Part shown: one piece after another, positions 38,430 through 50,394 of the stretch
Numbering within the stretch: position 1 is the first letter of the stretch
How the letters are laid out: each line of letters begins with the position of its first letter
Origin: Nageia nagi
Taxonomy: Eukaryota; Pinophyta
DNA length: 64,000 bases
Direction: 5' to 3'
Assembly (NCBI GenBank): GCA_050084985.1
Contig: JBITNC010000001.1
Span: forward strand, 133,238,001 to 133,302,000
The notes under the pieces: generated by a model
The model's database searches: none
Seen by the model: the letters and a program-made list of their open reading frames with translations, nothing else
What the model was told of the DNA's origin: nothing
Made by a program: the position numbers and the translations under genes

Positions 38430-39620
38430 AAGTATAGAAAATATGAAATTGTAATAGGTGATAATTCAATTCTTGAAATCCAAGGAATTGGGAGCATTTT
38501 GATTCATGGGAAGGTTCTTGAAAATGTGGTATATGTTCCTAAGCTCAGGATGAACCTTCTCTCTATGATTTAAGTTGTAAGAAAAAGGTACCCATTTGAG
38601 TTTGACTCACACTCCTGGTGCATTAAGAAAGGACTTTTTATGTTGCTTAAAGGGTTAGTGAAATATGATCATTACATTATGGATCAAGTTTCAACAAAGA
38701 TGTGTCTTGATACAAGTGTGTGTCCTAGAGGCAATCTTTGGCACCATCATTTAGGACACCTTAACCATAAGATTATTCAAGTCATAAAAGACCAAGAACT
38801 TGTAGAAGGTTTACCTCCAATTTGACCTTCAATTGGTTTGTGTGAGAAATGCATCCTAGAAAAAATAAATAGATAAAGGTTTGAAAAGAATAAGGCAACA
38901 AGGGCATCTCAACCTCTTTAACTTGTGCATTCAGATTTGATGGGTCTATTTCAGACTAAGTGTCTTGGGGGAGCATTTTATATCTTTTACCTTCATTAAT
39001 GATTTCATTATGATGACATTTGGCTATCTATTTGAGCACAAGGATCAAACTTTTGAGAGTTTTAATCATTTCAAGGCCTTAGTTGAAAATCAAACTAACC
39101 TTAAAATCAAGATGTTGAGATCAGATAATGGGAGAGAATATAAAGTAATGAGTTCAATGTTTTCTATGCTAAGTATAGAATCAAGAGGTAATTTATGATT
39201 CCTTACACTCCTCAGCAAAATGATATTGCTAAAAAAAATGGGATAATTATGGATATGGCTAGATGCATGTTGGAAAATCTTCATAGTTTCTTATAGGGTG
39301 AAGTTGTGAGCACTACAATCAACACCTTGAATAGGTATACCATAAAATCCATTCAAGGTAAAACTACTTTTGAGATATAGTCAAGAATAAAACCTAATAT
39401 TTCTCACCTTAGGGTGTTTGGTTGTGAAGCATTCTTCTACATTATTTTTGAGAAAAGAAAAAATTTAGACAAAAGACCTAAAAAATGCTATAGGCTCTAC
39501 TCTCCATCCTACAAAGTAGTGTTTGTATCAAGGGATGTAAAGTTTAATAAACTTATTGAAGAATCTAATTCTAATGAGGAAGTCAATGATCTAGATGACT
39601 CATCAGTTACACCTAACTAG
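38430..39620 (+). pseudogene. Protease end and integrase of copia-1
   Basis: Starts with the post-catalytic protease part (ENVVYVPKLRMNLLSM); the DSG is missing. Next comes the gag-pre-integrase zinc part with LWHHHLGHLN and CEKCILEK (38730-38860), then the core with the first Asp in LVHSDLMG (about 38930) and the second in LRSDNGREY (about 39120). At the third position PQQNDIAKKNG lacks the Glu of the usual AERKN. The tail has LRVFGCEAFFY and continues to 39620. Frameshifts lie near 38970 and 39190. Confidence 0.85.
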
Positions 39621-39749
39621 TTGGATATTGATGTAGACAAGTCACCTCAAGAGCAAAATTCTCTAACATAAAGGATAACTAAAAGCATGACCTTGAAAAA
39701 ATCTTTATTTATCAAAATTGATAACAAGAATGAGCCCTCATCATTCAAT

Positions 39750-41220
39750 GAATGCTAAATGGAAGCCATAAAAGTGGAGTATGAGACACTTATGAAAAAA
39801 GAAACTTGGGACTTGGACCCTTATCCCAATGAGAAGAATTTGAGTGGTGATAAGTGTATCTACAATGTCAAGTTCAATTCAATTTGTGATATTGAGAAAT
39901 ATAAAGCAAGGCTAGTAGCCAAAGGTTTTGCTCAGAAATATGGTGTTGATTATGAGAAAACTTTTTCCTCCATGGCAAATATGTCTATTATCAAAATAAT
40001 CTTCACTCTTTCAGCAGCTCAAGGATGGAAAGTTTTCAAATTGACATCAAGAGTGCATTTCTTAATGGTGACTTAGATGTGAAAATCTACATGAATCAAC
40101 TAGAAAGGTTTATTATGGAATAAAAAGAGTCATTTGTGTGCAAGCTAAACAATTCATTGTATAGACTTAAGCAAGCACCTAGAGCCTAGTACAAGAAGAT
40201 TTTATAATACTTTATAACATTGGATTCTCCAAGTGCTTCTCTTACTTTGATCTTTATGTGATCAATCAAGAAAAATATGTGGTTTTGATTCTCCTTTATG
40301 TGGATGATCTTCTTATTACTGAGAAAAATGATGAAATCATTCAAGAGTGCATATCCAAGCTTAAAGAAATGTTTGAAATGACTAATCTTGGTCTCTTGCA
40401 CTACTACCTTAGAATGCAAGTGTACCAATACAAGGATTGTACTTATCTTAGTTAATCCAAGTATATATCATACATCTTGCAAAATTTTGGAATGGAGGAG
40501 TGTATATATGTTTCGATCTCAGTCTCTCCTGGAATCACTATTTCCTTTAGCTCCAACTCTCAGTTGGTAAATGCTACAGCTTACACGTAATTAATTAACA
40601 ATCTTCTTTATTTGACTATTTCTAGGCTAGATATTGTCTTTGCAATGAATCTGATGGCACGATTCATGAAAAAACCATATCTTGAGAACCTCAATGTTGT
40701 TAAGCAAATCTAACTCTTGAGTATTCCAAGTTACCCTCATTTTTTCTCTCAAGGTTCTCATATTCTAACTATGGAGGAGATAGATATGATAAGAAATCAA
40801 CCTCTACATATGTGTTCAGCATTGGTTCAGGTGCTATCTCTTAGTCTTCCAAGAAGTAGCTTATTATTTTTTTTTCCACCATAGAAGTTGAATATCATGC
40901 CATGTCTGATGCAGCCTAAGAAGCCATTTAGATTAGGCATCTTCTGAAATAAATTAGGTATGAGATAGATGGACCATCTTTGATTTCTTCAGATAATCAG
41001 TCCGCTATTTCTTTGCTAAGAATCTCATGTTCCATCAGAGAATAAAACATGTAGAAATCCAAGCCCATTTCATCAAGAAAAAGGTTCTTGATGGTATTAT
41101 ACACCTAGACTATTTTCCATCAACCTTGAATTTTATTGATTTTTTCACCAAGCACCTTCCCAAAGCTTAGTTCAATAAGCTTAGGGTTGCTATTAGTTTG
41201 GTGAAGTTGCCCTCAAGGGA
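39750..41220 (+). pseudogene. Reverse transcriptase and RNase H of copia-1
   Basis: RT begins with MEAIKVEYETLMKKETWDL at 39759, then KYKARLVAKGFAQKYGVDY and a break near 40075. The catalytic box VVLILLYVDDLLI (about 40290) is intact. RNase H-like sequence follows through 41.2 kb, ending near a FFTKHLPKA-like stretch. There are many frame changes. The copia order, with integrase before RT, is clear. Confidence 0.85.
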
Positions 41221-41959
41221 GAGTGAAGTTTGAATTCTTATGTTGAATTCATGTTTGTGATGATAACTTCAACCCTAGGAGGATTTTATGTTGTATAGTG
41301 TTAATTTTGTTGTACACCTTCATGGTAAGTTCACTTTACGTAAGGAACTTGTATGATTTATTGAGCAAGTGATTGGCCAATCTACCAATATTCAGTTATC
41401 CACGTGTGAGAAACTCATATCTATCTTTTGGCACTATTCAGTCATCCATGTGTGAGGAACTTGTATGTGCATTTTATTATGCTCTATTTGGTAATGATAA
41501 TCAACACATATTTTGTATACAGCAAGTGACTATGAGTATTGGTTTGGCATCTTTATGATGACTTATAGTGTACCATTGATGAATCTATGATGGCATTGTT
41601 TGATTCATCTATCCTATTTGATATGAATGTATTGCATCTAACTGGTCTTATTATTTGAGCTACTTAAACTTGCAAGTTTCTTTTGAAATTGTAGATTAAC
41701 TACTTCAAGTATGCAAGCTCATGGATACTCATCATGAATTCTAGTTAGATGACTACTTTATGTACATTGAAATTGGTTATGGTTAATGATTGTATTGTAA
41801 AACCATTTGTTAAAATGATAAATTTATGAGTCTCAAACTAAGATCTTGCTTAGTTTACAAATATGTAAAAAGTTCTCATCTTTGATTGTATGTATTTTGA
41901 GGAGAACTCTCTTACTCTCTCCTTCTTCTCTCTTCTTCACTTTATCTCAATATTGCATT

Positions 41960-41968
41960 AAGGGGGAG
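41960..41968 (+). other. Polypurine tract of copia-1
   Basis: AAGGGGGAG ends directly at the TG of the 3' LTR. It primes plus-strand DNA synthesis in LTR elements. Confidence 0.9.
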
Positions 41969-42469
41969 TGTTGAAATGTATAATGCATTATTGTAAGATT
42001 TTATAATGATATTCTTTGTAAATTCATTAATAATTAATGGTATCACTAGATACCTTAATTTTTTAAATGAATGTGATAATGTAACTTATCCTACACTCCA
42101 TCTCATGAGCATGCCCCTTGGGTAACAGGGAGTTGCATGTCATACCTTTGTACAATGGTTAAAAGGGTGATCCAAAAGGGGATTTTGACCTATAAATAGA
42201 AGGCCCCTCTTTGTGATTACTCACCAATTTTTGAAGCAAATTTATGCTTCAGGATAGTGATTAGGAGATGAAGTTAGGAGGATTGTAAGAGAGTTATCTT
42301 TGTGAATGAAGTAAGATCTTGTTAGTAAATGTACTCCTAGTTGGAGGAACCACTTTATATCTTGAAGTTATATTATGAGATTGTCTATGCTTTAGTTCTT
42401 AATGTTAGAGTGAGCTTCCATATGATCTTGGTAGTATAGGATTATATTTTTTATAGTTCAATCCCTTCA
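41969..42469 (+). repeat. 3' LTR of copia-1
   Basis: 501 bp, aligns with 36977-37468. TATA box TATAAATAGA at 42191-42200. Followed by AAAGG (42470-42474). Confidence 0.95.
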
Positions 42470-43346
42470 AAAGGATTCTCAAATTTATTTTTGACATATG
42501 GAAAATATAATCAAAATTTAAATGAAACATGGATTCTTGATACTAGTTGCTCAAATCACATGATCAACAAGGGGGAGTTGTTTTCTACAATGGAAAACTC
42601 TTAAAATTCTAAGGTCAAGCTTGGAGATGATAAAGCATTGCAAATTGAAGGCATTGTGGCCATGGAGGTGAACATCAATGAAAGCTAAAAGAAGATGAAT
42701 GATATATACTATACTCCAAAATTGAAACATAATTTGTTGAGTGTAGCCCAAATCATAGGAAATAATTATAAGTTAGTGTTTGAATATGGAAAATGTGTAA
42801 TATTTGACAAGAATCATGGTACTAGGTTGTTCACAACAATACCTATTGGTAAAAATAGTCTATTTCCTTTAAAATTTAGTGGTAAAGGAGCCCAACTTGC
42901 AAATGTTTCCATTGAGAATAAAATTTGGCTATGCCATTTAAGGTATGGTCATTTAAATTTCAATGGTTTGAGATTTGTTGACATGTCAAGAAATGGTATA
43001 TGGGTTACCTAAGGTTGAGGATCACAAAGATGTATATGGAGGATGTGCTTTGGGAAAGCACTCAAGGATGAGTTTTCTTAAAGAGAAAGCATGGAGATCC
43101 TCTTAAAAACTAAAATTGGTACATTATAATATATGTGGTCCAATGCAAACTAAAATGTTATGTAAGAATTCATACTTTCTTACCTTTATTGATGATTTTT
43201 CAAGAATATGATGGATTTACTTCTTGAAAACCAAAGATGAGGCATTCAATTGTCTTAAAGATTTCAAAAATAATGTAGAAAAGCAAAGTGGATGCTATGT
43301 AAAATGTTTAAGTACTAATAGAGGTGGAGAATTTTGTTCAAATAAA

Positions 43347-43615
43347 TGTTATGAACCGTTACACCAAAAGGTTGACCTATTAGTGAATCCGCACACCCAA
43401 GATCTTAACATTCCACCACGCTCCGCATCTGACATCCTCGACGGCTCTCACTTGTGGCGGCTCTCACTCTAGTCTTCTCTAGGTAGCCCTTTCCACAGTA
43501 GCCCTTTTCGGGGATTCAAACTTGGGATGTATGGCCTGCTCTGATACCATATGTTATGAACCATTACACCAAAAGGTCGACCTGTTAGTGAATCTGCACA
43601 CCCAAGATCTTAACA
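43347..43615 (-). mobile_element. TRIM-like miniature LTR retrotransposon, 269 bp
   Basis: Two 64-bp direct repeats (43347-43410 and 43552-43615), each starting TGTTATGAACC and ending GATCTTAACA, flank 141 bp. A perfect duplication ATAAA lies at 43342-43346 and 43616-43620. On the minus strand the interior begins TATGGTATCAGAGCA, a methionine-tRNA primer-binding site, directly after the LTR end. The other interior edge is purine-rich on the same strand (GGAGCGTGGTGGAA). The repeats differ at only a few positions. There is no coding capacity, so it must be moved by another element's enzymes. Confidence 0.92.
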
Positions 43616-43905
43616 ATAAATTCCTTCAATTTCAAAAAGATTATGGAACTAAAAGACAACTCATGACTGCTTACATTCCACAACAAAATGGTATGGTCAA
43701 AAGGAAGAATAGAAAAAATCATTAATATGAGAATGAGCATGCTACAAACAAAGATATTGAGAAATATGTATTGGGTTTATGTGGTTATGATAGCAATCTA
43801 CATCTTGAATAGAATTCCTACTAACACCTTGGATGACATCACCCCATATGAAGCATTGTATGAAAAGAAACCAAACGTAAATCATTTTAGAGTTTTTGGT
43901 TGCTT

Positions 43906-44015
43906 AGCTTATGGACATGTACCTAATGAACAAAGAAGAGAACCTGATAAAAAATGTAAGAGCTTATGCACATGTACCTAATGAACAAAGAAGAGAACTT
44001 GATCAAAAATGTAAG
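43906..44015 (+). repeat. 55-bp tandem duplication in copia-2 integrase
   Basis: Two adjacent copies (43906-43960 and 43961-44015) of a unit starting AGCTTATGGACATGTACC. They differ by a few bases. Because 55 is not a multiple of three, the duplication moves the rest of the integrase to another frame. Confidence 0.9.
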
Positions 44016-44410
44016 GCATGTATTTGTATTGGGTATTGTGAAAATACCAAATCCTATAGGTTTTATAATTCAAAAACTCACAAAGTTGTGGTTTCTAAAT
44101 ATGTAATTGTTTATGAAGGGGGAGAATATGGTCATCAAAAACTCTATATTGGTGATGAATCCAATGATGTAAGTTCCTTAAATGTGCAACCCAATGTTCA
44201 GATCGGAAAATAAATTCCTTCCATTCCAAGTCCATAAAAGAGTTCTTCTCCAAATCCATCAAGCCCTTCAATGAGTGATGATGATTCTCCAAGTAGTGTG
44301 AAGACAAAGATGGTAAAATAATTCTTTTAAGCCATCCATATTCTCAAATTTTAGATGCAAATTTTCAAATAAGACTTACAAGAAGTAAAGCACAATAGAT
44401 CGATCAAATT

Positions 44411-46040
44411 GTGACAAGACTTGAAATTTTGAGAATGTATGGTGATGATTATAATTGTGAGCCTAAAGGTGATGTTAATTATGATTTGATGACTAGTATT
44501 GAGTTAGAACCATTTAGTTATGAACAAGCATGTACTAATGATTTGTGGATTAAAGCAATGGAAGAGGAAATCAATTCCATTAAGAAGAATGATATAAGAG
44601 AGCTTGTTGAGCTTCCAAAAGGCAAAAATTATATGGGATCTAAATGGGTCTACAAAATAAAGTATAATAGTAATGGAACCATAGAAAGACACAGAGAAAG
44701 GCTTATGGGAAAAGGATTAACACAAAGGTATGTCATTGATTATGAGAAAATCTTTATACTAGTTGCAAGACTAGAAATAATAAGGTTGGTACTTTCTTTG
44801 GTTTCCCATAAAGGTTGGAAAGTAGATCACATGGATGTAAAAAGTGCATTCTTGAATGGCTATTTGGATGAAAAGATTTATATACAATAACCTCAATATT
44901 TTGTAATAAAATAAAAGAGAATCTTGTGTGTAGATTGAATAAAGCTTTCTATGGCCTCAAGTAATCTCCTAGAGCTTGGTATTCAAGGATTGATGGGTAC
45001 TTCCGTCAATATGGCCTTACAAGAAACAAGAGTGAACCTACCCTATACCTCATGAAATAAGGTAATAATATCTTACTTGTTTGTTTATATGTTGATGATT
45101 TGATTTATATGGCTAGTTGCTCAAAGATGAATTATGATTTCAAGAATGCTATGATGCAAGAGTTTGAAATGAAAGATCTTGGTTTGATGCATTATTTCCT
45201 TGGTATGGAGGTGTATGAAAGAGAATGTGAGATCTTCATATGTCAAACTAAATATGCTAATGATATGTTGAAAAACTTTTGCATGAAAGGATGAAAATCA
45301 ATACCAACACCAATAGCTCATGGTGAGTTGTTGTGTAATGATGATGGGATTGATAAAGTTGATATGACAACATTTAGAAGCATTGTTGAAATTTTGATAT
45401 TTTTCACAAACTCTAGACCAAACATTGCACATGTTGTTTCACTTGTATCAAGATATATGAGTGAACCTTCTAAAATTCACTTCAAAGAAACTAAAAGAAT
45501 ATTGAGGTATGTGAAAGGTACAACTAATTTTGGTATTCATTACTACAAGAATGATGATGTGAAACTAGTTGACTTTAGTGATTCTTATTATGGAAGCAAT
45601 TTAGATGATAGAAAGTCTATCTAGAAATTGCTTTACTTTTGGGTCTAGAATGATTACACGAAGTTAAATAAAGCAAAGTACAATTTCTCTCTCCTCTATT
45701 GAGACTCAATATATTGCAATCACAAGTGCTAGTGCTTAAGCATTATGGTTAAGAAAAGTACTTGATGAAATTGGTGAGAAACAATGTGGTCCAACTACCT
45801 TGCATTGTGATAATATAAATGTCATTAGATTGGCAAAGAACCCATGCCACCACAACAGGTTCAAACACTTTGATATGAAGTATCACTTCATTTATGACGT
45901 GGTGGAGAAAAACATCATTGAGCTTAGGCATTGTAACACTCTTGGTAATATTATGGATATCTTCATAAAAGGGGTTGTCAAAGCTCATTTTTTGAAGCTG
46001 AGAAACTCTCTAGTGACTTCTCTCAGCATCAAGGGGAGGA
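44411..46040 (+). pseudogene. Reverse transcriptase and RNase H of copia-2
   Basis: The ORF at 44411-44890 starts the RT domain: FSYEQACTNDLWIKAMEEE, KWVYKIKYNSNGTIERH and VDHMDVKSAFLNGYLDEKI. After a damaged stretch, LVCLYVDDLIYMAS (about 45090) shows an intact YVDD. DLGLMHYFLGMEV, the Asp-rich MTTFRSIVE part and TKRILRYVKGTTNFGIHY follow, then RNase H with LHCDNINVIRLAKNP and HFDMKYHFI to 46054. Fewer breaks than in copia-1. Confidence 0.88.
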
Positions 46041-46041
46041 A
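46031..46041 (+). other. Polypurine tract of copia-2
   Basis: AAGGGGAGGAA directly precedes TGTTGGAATTTGAACC at 46042. Confidence 0.85.
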
Positions 46042-46570
46042 TGTTGGAATTTGAACCTGATATTGTCAAGAAAACATCAAGAATTCAACATTTTTTTGTA
46101 GTCAACCTGTATAGGTCCGATTCCAAATCGACTAGTTGATCAATTATGTCTAATCAGCCTACTAACTGCTTAATCGACATGTTGATCCTTTCTATTTGAC
46201 CAGTCAATCTGATGCATGTTAATTTGTATCCAAAAATTGGTGGTTTTGTGTTCTTTATTATTTTTCTCTTTGGCAATGATTCTTCATGTGGATTATGGTT
46301 GTAATCATATGGAACATGTAGGAATGTAGTGTAGTTGTTTTGAGTGTTGTTCACAAGGATTTCATAATGTTTTTTAGTTGATTTCATTAGTTGTATAATT
46401 CATGAAGAGTCCCTTCTCATAACAGTCATTTTGTATTCAAGTTCTATCAAAGAACTATATATATGTAATCTCTCATTTGAAGTAATAGATCACTCAAAAT
46501 ATAATTCTCAAAAGAGATGCCTTCTCGTAGCTCTCAAATCCTTAATGCAACTTACAAGTAAAGGCATTCA
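46042..46570 (+). repeat. 3' LTR of copia-2
   Basis: Begins TGTTGGAATTTGAACC after the purine tract. The end near 46570 (AAGGCATTCA) is inferred because a primer-site-like TGGTACTCAGAGG follows at 46578. No second copy lies in the window, so the length of about 529 bp is a guess. ATATATATGTAATC at about 46.45 kb may be the TATA/R region. Confidence 0.6.
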
Positions 46571-46791
46571 TTGTTGTTGGTACTCAGAGGTCACTTCTTT
46601 CCTATGATCCATAGGCTTATATATCGAGTGACTTACTCCCTCTCAACTCTTAGATGGGACCTCTAATCCCTCTATTAGAGATTTTAATAAAAGAATCAAG
46701 AAGTAAATATACTTGGCTTACTTGAGATTAACTTGGAATGAACTAGAAAAAAATGCTTTCACCAAATCTCTTATATTATCTTTAGGTTTAC

Positions 46792-47300
46792 ATGAGATTG
46801 GAGAATTGGGCTATTGTCACCCTTGGTTACATCAAACTACATATATCACATGGTCTCAAATTTCATATTAAGATGGACCACCATATCCCTAGAGACTGGT
46901 TTATATGTAAATTATGCAATATGGAACCAGAGTCTACAGAGCATTTCATATTCATTTGCCCCATCTACTATGAAATTTGAGATCGATACCATTGCTTATT
47001 TAAAGGTGCCCAAACTTTGAAATTGTGGATGCATTATGAAGATAAAAAATGCATCGCACTCGATATCTAAAAAGCCACTCACCTCGAACAAAGCTTAACC
47101 ATTCGTAGATAATACAACACAACTATTTCCATACTTATTACATTTTTTTTCAACCACAAGAAGCTACGAACCAAAAGTATAGCATGATTCCTAATTACTC
47201 TAGAAGGGGCACTCATTGGCAAATTACTACTAAAACCACTTAAGTTGCTCACTCATGATCTTCTTTCTAAGCTCGAATGTTGGGGAGAGCCCCTTGACTC
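46792..47300 (+). pseudogene. Possible LINE 3' end with zf-RVT-like zinc motif
   Basis: The frame reads HISHGLKFHIKMDHHIPRD, FICKLCNMEPESTEHFIF and CPIYYEIRDRYHCLF. The pattern CxxCx(8)Hx(4)C with IPRD before it resembles the zinc-binding end found after the RT of plant LINEs. After 46980 a frame change is needed, and homology fades before 47.3 kb. No RT or endonuclease is present, so this is at most a 3' fragment; a different zinc protein remains possible. Confidence 0.4.
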
Positions 47301-49772
47301 TTCGTATGCAAACTTTTACTAATTCAACTTGACACGTTGAATTTGATACTTTGAAAGCGCTCTAGTACTTTTTTCTCTATCTACTTCTCACTCTTGCATA
47401 TTGGAGTCATGTTAGATACTCTACTACTCTTCATATATATATTTTGATACAATCCAATTCACCATTTTTTGGTCAACTATAGACATTAATATCAAATCAC
47501 AAATTATAACATTTGACAATGACAAAGAAAGCCTCAAAACATATATCTCCACTTGATTTGGAAAATATATTTTGCATGTCCAAAAGCCAAGAAGACAGAC
47601 GTAAAATCTAACGAACAATATTACAAATAGACAACAAAAGTACAACATAAAATGAGATCTTGCGAGTATAGTCCATATTCATCATAACCCTAATCTTATA
47701 TTGGCATCCAAATAAATCTTTTCTTTCTACAAGTATTTAATATTACATTTATTGCCATTATTATGGTAAATGTAATTACTACTTTAATTAACATTATATT
47801 TATTATTTATTTAAAGGATAATGATTATTCACCAAACTATGTCACAACATATTTTGGTTTATCATACAAAATAATTTTGATGTGTTAAACTAAGGATCAT
47901 TAGGCATTCCAATTTTTTCTATTATCTTAATATCTAATATTTAGATTTATGAATGATATTTGATCATTTTGCATAATTAACATTTATAGTACTTGAACAT
48001 ATTAAGCACCATTTAGCATGTATAATTTAGCCAAAAACACCCATCCATTCCTCGTATATCTATCAAAGTATTAAATATGTTACTCTTTTTTTTAGTTAAG
48101 ATACAACAAACTTTTGTTAAAAACACAACAAACTTATGTTGTCCATAAGGGCATATCAATTACCAGCGAGCAATATAAATTTGATTTCTTAGATGTTAGT
48201 ATTTGTGGACTTGTTAATTAGAGTGTACTTCAACGTTGAAGATAAAACACAAATTATTATTATTAATCAAAGTATACATTGACATTGAACACGTATTAAG
48301 AAGGATAAATTTTTCTATATTTTTCATAGAAGCTATAAACCATAAGATTTACAAATGCACATGGTCTTTAATTTTTTTATTTTTTTTTATTGTTTAATTG
48401 AAATGTTCATAAATTACATTAACTTATAAATTACATTGACTTATAAATTATAACACATCTACAAATTTAAAAAAAAAATGGATGGAAATTAATCATCCTG
48501 TTCGAAGTCAAAAGGGAGAAATTAACCATCTCCATATCAAAAATAAGAAACCAACAAACTATAAGTCAAATATCTGAATTACATGTTTCAAAATTGAAAT
48601 TTCATGTGAACAATATAATACACAACAAAAATAATATCAAGATCAACAATATGATCATCCAAATGCTATAAGAAAATTATCTCTTCTTCCACAAGTCCAC
48701 AATCTCCATCTAAATATTGTGAGAATGATCTCTTCTTTTGGCAAATGTATAATCTTCATCCAATGTTGCATAATGCTGCAGAAAAGTAACATTTCTCCAA
48801 TGCTCAATTACCTCCTCCAAATGCTTCACCTTTATAATCTTTACCCTTGTTTGGATTGATATTTGTAAGAGCGCCTTTGTAATGATCATAATTCTATTAG
48901 AAGTTACGAAATAATTATATGCACTACCATTTACAAATAAGTAATGTTTCCAACTTTTCCAAATCTTAAAAAGAATGGTCACTTGAAAGATATGTCAAAC
49001 ATCAATGAATGGAAAATGTATTTTAATGTAATCTCCAAGCAACACTTGTTACCAATTAAAAATATCCAAACAAAATGGCTTAAAGAAATCATAAATCCAT
49101 AACCAATAATTTTATGCCTTGAAACAATACTAAAATAAATGTAAAACAAAAAAATTCCCATTAAAATTTTGACATTCCCAAATACTACATTTTGATACCA
49201 AGTAGCAAACCTTAAAGCATGATGCAACTAACAAAGTATGCAAGCTTAAGTTGAAGAAGTAACTTCAAATAGTTTGCATTTTTTTTCTCTAATCTATAAT
49301 TAAGGGGATCATATTCCACTTTCCAAACAACTAATCTACCAAGGAAAACAACTTTTCCTACAGTATAAGGCTAATATAGAGTATAGGTATTTAACTACCT
49401 TCACATAGCAACCACTTGCTCCTTTGATGAATACTCACAAAACCAAGAACCAACTCTTCGCTCAAATTAAAAAGGAAAAACAAATATTGTAATCTCCATA
49501 TAATACATCGTAACAATAAAGCACAAATTACATAACTCCCTACGACAACCTTTGTGAAAGCATTGAGGTATTTTCACCTAATATCCACATACTCCTCCAA
49601 TTAATAATCATGAATCCAATACTCAATAATAGTTCACCAGAATTAGAAAGAAAAAATGACTCTTGCATGCTTCATATAACGCATTACAACAATAGACAAC
49701 AATTTACACTATCCATACCAATGGTATTTGGCATCTACTAGATTTCAAAGCGCTACTATATCTAAAGGAAAC
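47301..49772. other. AT-rich stretch, no gene seen
   Basis: Short minus-strand ORFs (47424-47648, 48710-48982, 48979-49227) lack recognisable motifs. No repeat boundary was found. Confidence 0.45.
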
Positions 49773-50009
49773 TGTAGAGAAATAGGATGAATTGATATAT
49801 TACAATGAAGGAAAGCCCAAATAAATAGGGCAAAATACAAGCTAGTGGACAAATGCATGATAACCATGCGTAGGATAAAGTCCACAAGATGACAAATATT
49901 TGTTATGCTCTAATCATAACAAAGTAACAAATAATCAAACCTAGGAATAAATAATATACTCCTAGAGAACTTAAGCAAATATTATACCTAAGTATAATAT
50001 ACTCGAACA
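49773..50009 (-). repeat. 3' LTR of the young non-autonomous element
   Basis: 237 bp, begins TGTAGAGAAATAGG and ends TACTCGAACA on the plus strand. Confidence 0.95.
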
Positions 50010-50394
50010 CCCCCCCTTAAGTGAACAAGGAGGTAAAGTGGCATATCCACATAAATGAGTCCCGGCAACAAGGCCTGATTAGGTACTCATGTACAAAAAA
50101 TCTCTCATAAGCAGAGAAAAGGAGAAAACCCGTAGGAAAAACTCCCCCTAAAAGAGAGAAAGAAAAAACAAGAAGGTGGATAACTTCCATCACTCAAGAG
50201 ACTAATGCCAGAAGCTAAAGAACCTCCAAAGAAATCAGGATAGAAAAGCTACCAATATGCAAGAGTGAGTCAAAAAATACTACACGATCAACACCAACAA
50301 AGAGAGTCCCTCAACCTGAAAATAGGGCACGAACTCCACATATGAAAAGGATATCGATAATGCAGCTGGTAGACCACAAGCAAGAAAAGCAGCA

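Larger units (their letters stand above)
36977..42469 (+). mobile_element. Copia-1: complete copia element with damaged pol
   Basis: LTRs 36977-37468 and 41969-42469 (492 and 501 bp), primer-binding site at 37471, purine tract at 41960-41968. The flanking duplication is GAAGG on the left and AAAGG on the right, one transition apart. The interior has no recognisable gag. Pol begins inside the protease and runs through integrase, RT and RNase H with many stops. A solo LTR of the same family lies at 4605-5105. Confidence 0.93.
42470..44213 (+). pseudogene. Protease and integrase of copia-2
   Basis: The protease retains TWILDTSCSNHMI (the DSG is now DTS). The ORF at 42695-43012 has MNDIYYTPKLKHNLLSVAQI and LCHLRYGHLNFNGL (zinc part). 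The core has the first Asp at about 43140 and GGEFCSNK at about 43330, where the TRIM-like element enters. It resumes with FLQFQKDYGTKRQLMTAYI after 43615. The third catalytic position is Lys (QQNGMVKRKNRK). The tail MNRIPTN-like region and FRVFGCLAYGHV is followed by a 55-bp tandem duplication that shifts the frame. Confidence 0.85.
36870..46570 (+). mobile_element. Copia-2: 5'-truncated copia element, host of two insertions
   Basis: Reads gag end (36870-36976), protease to integrase (42470-44200), RT-RNase H (44411-46040), purine tract (46031-46041) and a 3' LTR (46042 to about 46570). Copia-1 splits it at 36977-42469 and a TRIM-like element splits its integrase at 43347-43615. The 5' LTR and most of gag are missing; the join to unrelated DNA is near 36870. 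Removing copia-1 and one GAAGG restores a continuous frame from the gag end into the protease, which shows that the two halves were one gene. Confidence 0.85.

Noticed and set aside
42551-42751. Minus-strand ORF across the copia-2 protease
   Set aside because: It is antisense to the recognised DTSCSNH protease frame.
43347-43615. Possible CRISPR-like or satellite repeat pair
   Set aside because: Only two repeats, with LTR edges, primer site and target duplication, so a miniature retrotransposon explains it.
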